Assembly (NCBI GenBank): GCA_964437615.1
Contig: CAYTHL010000010.1
Coordinates: 1 to 34,071, forward strand
Origin: RGIG4790 sp964437615
GTDB taxonomy: Bacteria; Bacillota; Clostridia; Christensenellales; UBA1242
Length of the DNA stretch: 34,071 nt
Direction of reading: 5' to 3'
Part shown: piece by piece, positions 29,318 to 34,071 of the stretch
Position numbering within the stretch: position 1 is the stretch's first letter
Layout: every line of letters starts with the position of its first letter
Translations under genes and position numbers: made by a program
The notes under the pieces: model-generated
Told to the model about the DNA's origin: nothing
What the model saw: only the letters and a program-made list of their open reading frames with translations
Database searches by the model: none

Positions 29318-30184
29318 TTATTTTATATATTCGCCAATTTCTACCACGGCGTAGCGGATTATTTTGTCGGTGGCTTTAAATTTATAGCCTTTTTGGTAGA
29401 CGGCAGTCACCACTCCGTCTTGCTTTTTGTCCTTAATTTGCTGCTTGCTTACCGCATTGTGCAAATTACTGTCAAACGGCTGACCGATAGCTTCAATCTC
29501 GGCAACACCTAGCATATCTAGCAATTTTTTTAGGCTGTTGTATATCATACCAAAGCCCACATATTCGCTTGTTTGAGGAGCAACTTTTAGCGCTGCTTCA
29601 AACTGGTCGATTATTGGCAGAAGATTGGTTGCCGTCCATTCGGTGGCGTTTTCTTTGGCCTGCTGCTCTATGTCCTTAGTGCGTTCTTTGTAGCGATCTA
29701 AATCCTTTTTGTAGACGCTTGCAAGCCGCTGACTGTCGATTGCCGCATCACGCGCCGCTTTTAGTTCCTTTTCGCCTTCTTCTAATGCGTGCTGCAATTG
29801 TGCAAAAACTGCCGCATAATCTTCTGGGCTTGGTTGCTGGCTATCGCAGTCGTCGCCACAGCCGCAGTTTTGATTTTTCTCGTTATGGTTGCCTTTGCAG
29901 CCGCAGTTTTGATCAGACTTTTTCTCGTCACGATTGTCGTTGCAGCCGCAGTTTTGATCAGACTTTTTCTTGTTTTGATTGCCTTTGCAGCCGCAGTTTT
30001 GATCAGACTTTTTATCGTCATGATTGTCGTTGCAACCGCAGTTTTGATCAGACTTTTTCTCATCATGATTGCCTTTGCAGCCGCAGTCGCATTCTTCGGT
30101 CTGTTGCTGTTTGACTTTTGATTTTAGATTGTCTGGGTTTGTTTTTTCTTGACCAGAGTTGTTTGTTTGTTTTTCTTTACTCAT
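29318..30184 (-). CDS. grpE: GrpE nucleotide-exchange factor with a cysteine-rich tandem-repeat N-terminus
   Basis: GrpE releases ADP from DnaK. The conserved part is residues ~118-288: long helix (LEEGEKELKAARDAAI), NLLPIIDQFEAALK, and the beta domain with GYKFKATDKIIRYAVVEIG. It has no cysteine. Residues 32-113 are unlike other GrpE: six units of the form CGC(K/N)(G/D)N followed by a charged spacer ending KKSDQN, with 14 cysteines (32, 34, 36, 49, 51, 64, 66, 79, 81, 94, 96, 107, 109, 113). The CGC pairs recur every 15 residues, which suggests binding of metal or a redox role. AAGGAGG lies within the end of hrcA, and the genes overlap by four bases (ATGA), so they are coupled. Confidence 0.95.
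   Translation of the reverse strand: MSKEKQTNNSGQEKTNPDNLKSKVKQQQTEECDCGCKGNHDEKKSDQNCGCNDNHDDKKSDQNCGCKGNQNKKKSDQNCGCNDNRDEKKSDQNCGCKGNHNEKNQNCGCGDDCDSQQPSPEDYAAVFAQLQHALEEGEKELKAARDAAIDSQRLASVYKKDLDRYKERTKDIEQQAKENATEWTATNLLPIIDQFEAALKVAPQTSEYVGFGMIYNSLKKLLDMLGVAEIEAIGQPFDSNLHNAVSKQQIKDKKQDGVVTAVYQKGYKFKATDKIIRYAVVEIGEYIK
29846..30091. repeat. 45-bp tandem repeats inside grpE with a 90-bp higher-order period
   Basis: The block gccgcagttttgatcagac recurs at 29900, 29945, 29990 and (one change) 30035, exactly 45 bases apart; shorter end copies begin at 29861 and 30080. Alternate units encode CGCKGN and CGCNDN, so the true duplication unit may be 90 bases. The units are nearly identical at DNA level, which points to recent expansion by recombination or slippage. 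Confidence 0.9.
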
Positions 30185-31188
30185 ATATCCTCCTTATCTG
30201 TAATCTCCTTTATTTTATCTGCAACCCCTTTCAGTACCGAAATTGCCTTGGCGTAGTCCATTCGGACTGGCCCTACAATCCCGGCTGAAATGGTTTTGTT
30301 GCCCTTAAGTTTGTATGTGGCGGTTACAACCGAACAGTCCATGTCGTTGTCTAACCCGCCAACCGATATAGAAAAGTCTACATCTTGGTTTGTTTGCAGC
30401 ATTGGCAGCAAAGTTTGTTTGTCTTCTAGCAAACTGAGTGCCTTTTTAAGCTTTTTTGTATCTTCAAATTCGGGATAATCTATAAACTTTTCTTTGCCGG
30501 CAATAGTAATTTGCTCTTCTAGGCTGCCTTGGCTGGCTATGGCCGCTATTACTTTTGCAAACAGCTCTTGATATTCTTTAAGCTGTGCCGTTATTAGATG
30601 CCGCTGGCTAGAAAGCGCACAGACAGGTTTGCCTTTAAACAGACTTGTAAGAATGTTTGCCGCCTCGTCTAGGTAGGGCTGCGACTGCCCGCTTATGTCG
30701 GTCATTTCGCTAATTACACCCATGTCGGTTACAGCAACAACCAGTGCGGTAGATGGCGAAATTTCTACTAGTTTAATAGCCTCTATAATGGCATTGCTGC
30801 GGTTGCCCATATAAACCACGCTGGTGTAATTAGAAACGTCGCTAATTGTTTTTGCAGCGCCCGTCATAATGTCGTGCAAGTCAACAAGTTTGCGGGCAAA
30901 ATTGTTTTGAATTTGCAATAGCTCGTGTTTGGTCAGTTTTTTTGTTGGCATAAGTTCGCTGACGTACTTTTTGTAGCCCTCGCTGGTTGGAACTCTGCCG
31001 CCCGAGGTGTGTAAATGGGTTAGTAGCCCTAGTTCTTCTAGGCTAGAAAGCTCGTTGCGGATTGTGGCAGACGAAACGTCTGGCAAATAATCTTGCTGAA
31101 TGGACTTGCTGGATATTGGCTCGCCACTTTTTAGATTACTTTCTACCACAGCTTTGAGTATTTTTTGCTTTCGCTTGCTAAGATTCAT
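30181..31188 (-). CDS. hrcA: Heat-inducible transcription repressor HrcA
   Basis: Represses the dnaK and groE operons by binding CIRCE. 335 residues: N-terminal winged helix (1-80; RKQKILKAVVESNLKSGEP and SSATIRNELSSLEELGLL), then the GAF-like dimerisation domain with GGRVPTSEGYKKYV at its start and the late motifs SISVGGLDNDMDCSVVTATYK and GIVGPVRMDYAKAISVL. AGGGGAGA is next to the ATG. As first gene of hrcA-grpE-dnaK-dnaJ, it regulates itself through the CIRCE in its leader. It overlaps grpE by four bases. Confidence 0.97.
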   Translation of the reverse strand: MNLSKRKQKILKAVVESNLKSGEPISSKSIQQDYLPDVSSATIRNELSSLEELGLLTHLHTSGGRVPTSEGYKKYVSELMPTKKLTKHELLQIQNNFARKLVDLHDIMTGAAKTISDVSNYTSVVYMGNRSNAIIEAIKLVEISPSTALVVAVTDMGVISEMTDISGQSQPYLDEAANILTSLFKGKPVCALSSQRHLITAQLKEYQELFAKVIAAIASQGSLEEQITIAGKEKFIDYPEFEDTKKLKKALSLLEDKQTLLPMLQTNQDVDFSISVGGLDNDMDCSVVTATYKLKGNKTISAGIVGPVRMDYAKAISVLKGVADKIKEITDKEDI

Positions 31189-31266
31189 TCTCCCCTCTTA
31201 ATTTGCGGCAAATATTTATTGATATAATTCTATTATGCACAACTACTAATAAATATATGCAAGTTT

Positions 31267-31293
31267 TTAGCACTCTTACCACAAGACTGCTAA
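31267..31293. promoter_or_regulatory. CIRCE operator (HrcA binding site)
   Basis: TTAGCACTC, nine bases, GACTGCTAA: the consensus is TTAGCACTC-N9-GAGTGCTAA, so only one base differs. It lies directly downstream of the hrcA -10 element and 79 bases before the start codon, as expected for HrcA repression. Confidence 0.95.
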
Positions 31294-31301
31294 CAGATGC
31301 T

Positions 31302-31330
31302 AATATAATACTGCTAAAAAAATTTGTCAA
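31302..31330 (-). promoter_or_regulatory. Sigma-A-type promoter of hrcA-grpE-dnaK-dnaJ
   Basis: On the minus strand a perfect TTGACA (plus 31325-31330), 17 bases, then TATATT (plus 31302-31307). Transcription would start at about 31295, at the edge of CIRCE. Confidence 0.85.
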
Positions 31331-31460
31331 CAGTTTTATGACAATTTTTTAAAATTTTTTTGACTTTTTTTGACCTTTGGCAAATTTTAGGGTTTTTAAA
31401 TTTTGATTTTAGCCCTTTTGTTGCCGCACCACAGCTGGCAAGTTTTCATACAATAAGTTG

Positions 31461-31534
31461 TGAGCAATATTAAAAAAAGTAGCTGGCGAGGCGTACAAAA
31501 GTGTCTTCTCGGCAGACTGTTTAGGTTTTGCTCA
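31461..31534 (+). ncRNA. Structured leader of the ABC operon, riboswitch-sized
   Basis: TGAGCAA (31461-31467) and TTGCTCA (31528-31534) form a closing 7-bp stem. Inside, CTGGCGAG (31483-31490) pairs with CTCGGCAG (31508-31515; one G-G mismatch), capped by a small GTAC-AAAA-GTGT hairpin. The 3' end is 10 bases before the AGGAGG of the substrate-binding protein gene. Size and place fit a ligand-sensing or protein-binding leader controlling translation. It lacks the TPP-riboswitch core sequences. The rest of the 371-base gap holds the hrcA promoter/CIRCE and a small TTGCC/GGCAA hairpin (31421-31441). No clear promoter for this operon is seen. Confidence 0.4.
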
Positions 31535-31559
31535 TTAAAAAAATAGGAGGAAAAAGTTT

Positions 31560-32552
31560 TTGAGAAAATTATTATGTTTTACAGCAGCCATAATTATGGT
31601 ACTTTCGTGTGGGGCTTTCTTTGTTGGCTGCAAAAAAACAGCAGAGGGAACAATTAGGCTAAACGAAGTTACTCATAGTGTCTTTTATGCTCCGCTTTAT
31701 GTGGCAATAAATATGGGCTACTTTGACGAATATGGCATTAAAATAGAACTAACAAACGGAGGCGGCTCTGACGTAAGCATGGCTGCCCTACTTTCTGGAC
31801 AAGCCGACGTTGCGCTAATGGGGCCAGAAACAGTTGTGTATGTTGCAAGCCAAGGCAGCACCAATTATCCAAAAGTGTTTGGACAGCTAACCAAACGCGA
31901 CGGCGCATTTTTAATTAGCAAGACAAATTACACAGATTTTGATTGGTCTAGAGATATGGCTAACAAAACGGTAATTGCTGGGCGGCAAGGTGGGCTTCCT
32001 GCCATGACTTTTGAGTGGGTTTGCGGAACTTACGGGCTATATAATAATATTAATGTTACGCTAGACACAGATACTGCGTTTACCATGATGGTACCTGTAT
32101 TTGAGGCCACTGACGCCGAGTTCTGCACCATGTTTGAGCCAACGGCAAGCGAATTTGTTGCTGCCGGAAAAGGCTACAATATGGGCAGCATTGGGCAGTA
32201 CAGCGGCGAAATCCCTTACACATGCTTTATGGCAAGCCCTACTTTTATTAGCAAAAATGCAGACAGACTAGAAAACTTCTTAAAGGCATTAGACAAGGCG
32301 TATAAGTACATAGTTAATAGTAGCAGCGCCGATGTGGCAAATGCTCTTTTGCCTAGCTTTGACACCACTAGCCCAGAAAGTTTGGCAACTGCTGTAGAAA
32401 GCTATTTAGCTATCGACGCATGGTGTTCTAACTTTGCTATGACAGAGGACAGCTACATTAGGCTGCTTCAGGTTATGTCTAACGCTGGTCAAATTACAAC
32501 AAATGTGTCATTTAGCAATGTTGTAGACAATACATATGCAAACAAAATATAA
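31560..32552 (+). CDS. ABC transporter substrate-binding lipoprotein, NMT1/NitT-TauT type
   Basis: Captures the ligand outside the membrane. 330 residues; signal peptide 1-23 with lipobox FVGC, so C24 is lipidated. The mature part has the NMT1/THI5-like pattern: HSVFYAPLYVAINMGYFDEYGIKIEL (split around the GYF motif) and GGGSDVSMAALLSGQADVALMGPE. Relatives carry thiamine precursor (HMP), sulfonates, nitrate, riboflavin or other ring compounds; the ligand here cannot be told. The start is TTG: AGGAGG lies nine bases upstream and no ATG is near. ATPase and permease genes follow. Confidence 0.9.
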   Translation: MRKLLCFTAAIIMVLSCGAFFVGCKKTAEGTIRLNEVTHSVFYAPLYVAINMGYFDEYGIKIELTNGGGSDVSMAALLSGQADVALMGPETVVYVASQGSTNYPKVFGQLTKRDGAFLISKTNYTDFDWSRDMANKTVIAGRQGGLPAMTFEWVCGTYGLYNNINVTLDTDTAFTMMVPVFEATDAEFCTMFEPTASEFVAAGKGYNMGSIGQYSGEIPYTCFMASPTFISKNADRLENFLKALDKAYKYIVNSSSADVANALLPSFDTTSPESLATAVESYLAIDAWCSNFAMTEDSYIRLLQVMSNAGQITTNVSFSNVVDNTYANKI

Positions 32553-32567
32553 AAACTTTAATTGATT

Positions 32568-33323
32568 ATGGAAAATTTACTTTGTCTTGATGAGGTTTGC
32601 TTAACATATCACAGCTTGGGGGGCGAAACCCTAGCCATTGACCACTTATTTTTAGAGGTTGGCAAAAGCGAGTTTGTTAGCATTGTTGGGCCTAGCGGCT
32701 GCGGTAAGACTACCATTTTAAGCATAATTGCGGGGCTTATTAAGCCAACTAGCGGAAGGGTGCTGTTAGGTGGTAAGTCTGTAAACAAACCTAGCAGCAA
32801 AGTTGGCTACATGTTTCAACGAGATAATTTGTTTGAGTGGCAGTCTATTTACAAAAACGCACTACTGGGCCAAGAAATAATGCACAAAAAGACAAAAGAA
32901 AACAAAGAGTATGTAAAACGGCTTTTAAATAAGTATGGTCTTGACGGATTTGGCAAAAGCTATCCTCGCCAACTTTCTGGGGGCATGAGGCAGCGGGCGG
33001 CACTTATCCGCACCCTTGCAACAAAACCAGAGCTACTGCTTTTAGACGAGCCGTTTAGTGCGCTAGACTATCAAACAAGACTAAGCGTTCAAGATGATAT
33101 TTACAGCATAATTAAGGGTGAGCAAAAAACTGCCGTGCTAGTTACTCACGACATAAGCGAAGCCATTGCCATGAGCGACCGCATTGTGGTGCTATCTAGC
33201 AGACCAGGGACGGTTAAAAAGATTTTCAACTTAAACTTTGACAAATCTCTTACCCCGTTTGAAAGGCGGAATGTTCCCGAATTTAGCGAGTACTTTAACC
33301 AAATATGGGGGGCATTGCAATGA
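32568..33323 (+). CDS. ABC transporter ATP-binding protein (NitT/TauT type)
   Basis: Energises the importer. 251 residues with Walker A GPSGCGKT (41-48), Q-loop Q84 (YMFQRDNL), signature LSGGM (136-140), Walker B LLLLDE (156-161), D-loop SALD and switch H194 (VTHD), all intact. It belongs to the SsuB/TauB/ThiZ-like group. The start at 32568 (MENLLCLDEV) has no recognisable Shine-Dalgarno; it lies 15 bases after the lipoprotein stop, so coupling is likely. An in-frame TTG two codons earlier is an alternative. The permease start overlaps its stop by four bases. Confidence 0.95.
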   Translation: MENLLCLDEVCLTYHSLGGETLAIDHLFLEVGKSEFVSIVGPSGCGKTTILSIIAGLIKPTSGRVLLGGKSVNKPSSKVGYMFQRDNLFEWQSIYKNALLGQEIMHKKTKENKEYVKRLLNKYGLDGFGKSYPRQLSGGMRQRAALIRTLATKPELLLLDEPFSALDYQTRLSVQDDIYSIIKGEQKTAVLVTHDISEAIAMSDRIVVLSSRPGTVKKIFNLNFDKSLTPFERRNVPEFSEYFNQIWGALQ

Positions 33324-34071
33324 GAAGATGTCCACAAAAGCATGGAAAAAAGACCATGAAAAATAATCACAACTATTCCCGCGAGCACAAAAAGTACTTA
33401 GCTAAACACTACTCTGGCACAGTTATGGTGCATGTTTGCCGCTGGCTACTGCTAATTTTGCTACTGCTTGCGTGGGAAGGCCTGGCTAACTCGGGGCTTG
33501 TAGACCCATTTATCACAAGCAGCCCTAGCCGCATTTTTAGCACTCTAACCAATCTATTTGCGGCTGGCACTATCTGGCAGCACATTGGCGTAACCATGTA
33601 CGAAACTGTTTTGGCATTTGTTATTTCTACTCTGCTTGGCAGCGTCATAGCCATTGTACTATTTTTGTGCATTCCACTAAAAAAAGTGCTAGAGCCTTAT
33701 TTAATAATCCTTAACAGTTTGCCAAAGATTGCGCTTGGCCCACTGATTATTATCTGGATGGGCATTGGCACAAAAGCCATTATAACCATGGGTGTGCTAA
33801 TTTGCATTGTTATTACAACAATTAGCATGCTTAACGGTTTTTTGGCAATAGAAGACGAAAAAATTATGCTGCTAAAAAGCATGGGTGCAAGCAAACTACA
33901 AATTTTATTCAAACTAATTTTGCCCGCATGTTTGCCTAACTTTATAAGCGTGCTAAAAATAAATGTCGGCATGGCTTGTATTTGCCCTGCGAAACGGCTG
34001 GAACATAATCTTATTGAACCAACCCAACAAAAGGTCTACAATACTCTCAAAACTACAAAAGGTCTTAATTC
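33320..34071 (+). CDS. ABC transporter permease (partial, runs off the window)
   Basis: Membrane subunit of the importer. It starts ATG at 33320 (ATGA overlap with the ATPase gene; GGGGGG lies eight to thirteen bases upstream) and stays open to the end, 250 codons. After a basic N-terminus come hydrophobic helices from about residue 37, the SP-type segment GPLIIIWMGIGTKA, and the EAA loop (DEKIMLLKSMGASKLQILFKL split at MGAS) that contacts the ATPase. Up to about residue 219 (base 33976) it is a normal binding-protein-dependent permease. The remaining ~95 bases encode a polar sequence where another membrane helix and a W/E motif are expected, so the end may be misassembled. Confidence 0.85.
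   Translation, partial: MRRCPQKHGKKTMKNNHNYSREHKKYLAKHYSGTVMVHVCRWLLLILLLLAWEGLANSGLVDPFITSSPSRIFSTLTNLFAAGTIWQHIGVTMYETVLAFVISTLLGSVIAIVLFLCIPLKKVLEPYLIILNSLPKIALGPLIIIWMGIGTKAIITMGVLICIVITTISMLNGFLAIEDEKIMLLKSMGASKLQILFKLILPACLPNFISVLKINVGMACICPAKRLEHNLIEPTQQKVYNTLKTTKGLN
34027..34065. repeat. 11-bp direct repeat at the window end
   Basis: ACAAAAGGTCT occurs at 34027-34037 and 34055-34065, 28 bases apart, within the suspect tail of the permease gene. It could be a cause or sign of an assembly break. Confidence 0.5.

Noticed and set aside
29861..30098. CRISPR array
   Set aside because: Repeats are directly adjacent with no unique spacers, and lie inside a coding frame.
29719..30121. Two plus-strand and one shifted minus-strand repetitive open frames in grpE
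   Set aside because: They arise because the 45-bp unit is a multiple of three and keeps all frames open; only the grpE frame ends in a conserved domain.
31350..31560. TPP riboswitch before the NMT1-type transporter
   Set aside because: The CUGAGA and related conserved core segments are not found in the leader.
1..34071. tRNA or rRNA genes, insertion sequences, prophage or defence genes
   Set aside because: Looked for in the gaps on both strands; no tRNA-like cloverleaf with a TTCRA arm, no rRNA sequence, no transposase, integrase or toxin-antitoxin motif seen.

Overview
The window looks like one contig from an AT-rich, low-GC Gram-positive bacterium (Bacillota, most likely an uncultured Clostridia lineage). 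This rests on strong AAGGAGG-type Shine-Dalgarno sites, an HrcA/CIRCE-controlled hrcA-grpE-dnaK-dnaJ block followed by rsmE, mtaB and rpsU, a comM-dprA-topA-trmFO-hslV-hslU block, DUF1292 next to ruvX, and a SpoIIP-type protein. The species cannot be named from the sequence. About 25 genes are supported. All are on the minus strand except rpsU, an ABC transporter operon at the right end, and a fragment at the left edge.

Layout by coordinate. 1-171: tail of an unknown plus-strand gene and a bidirectional terminator. 284-1985: tsf and rpsB with a promoter and a folded leader. 1986-2493: no gene; a stretch that is C-rich and G-poor on the minus strand (Rho-site-like), then a GC-rich multi-stem element. 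2494-5378: SHOCT membrane protein, plsY and der. 5566-8031: a DUF1614-like membrane domain fused to a SpoIIP domain. 8153-11303: an RluA-type pseudouridine synthase, feoB and feoA. 11424-12547: DUF1292 protein, ruvX and a small membrane protein. 12767-14324: nifU-like scaffold and nifS. 14577-16762: trxA, hslU, hslV. 16918-23505: trmFO, topA, dprA, comM. 23636-23912: rpsU on the plus strand. 24053-31330: mtaB, rsmE, dnaJ, dnaK, grpE, hrcA, with CIRCE and promoter at the head. 31461-34071: a structured leader and an NMT1/NitT-TauT-type ABC importer (lipoprotein, ATPase, permease cut by the window end).

Functionally this is mostly core housekeeping: translation (EF-Ts, S2, S21, Der), tRNA and rRNA modification (TrmFO, MtaB, RsmE, RluA type), protein quality control (HslUV, DnaK system), DNA handling (TopA, DprA, ComM, RuvX), sulfur transfer (NifS/NifU), iron uptake (FeoAB) and lipid synthesis (PlsY).

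The unusual parts are: a GrpE with a cysteine-rich tandem-repeat N-terminus (14 Cys); the GC-rich element at 2305-2478, which can fold in two mutually exclusive ways; the membrane-domain/SpoIIP fusion; a hairpin between the Shine-Dalgarno and the start codon of dnaJ; and a riboswitch-sized leader ahead of the ABC operon. The last ~95 bases and the first ~45 bases look unreliable or disrupted.
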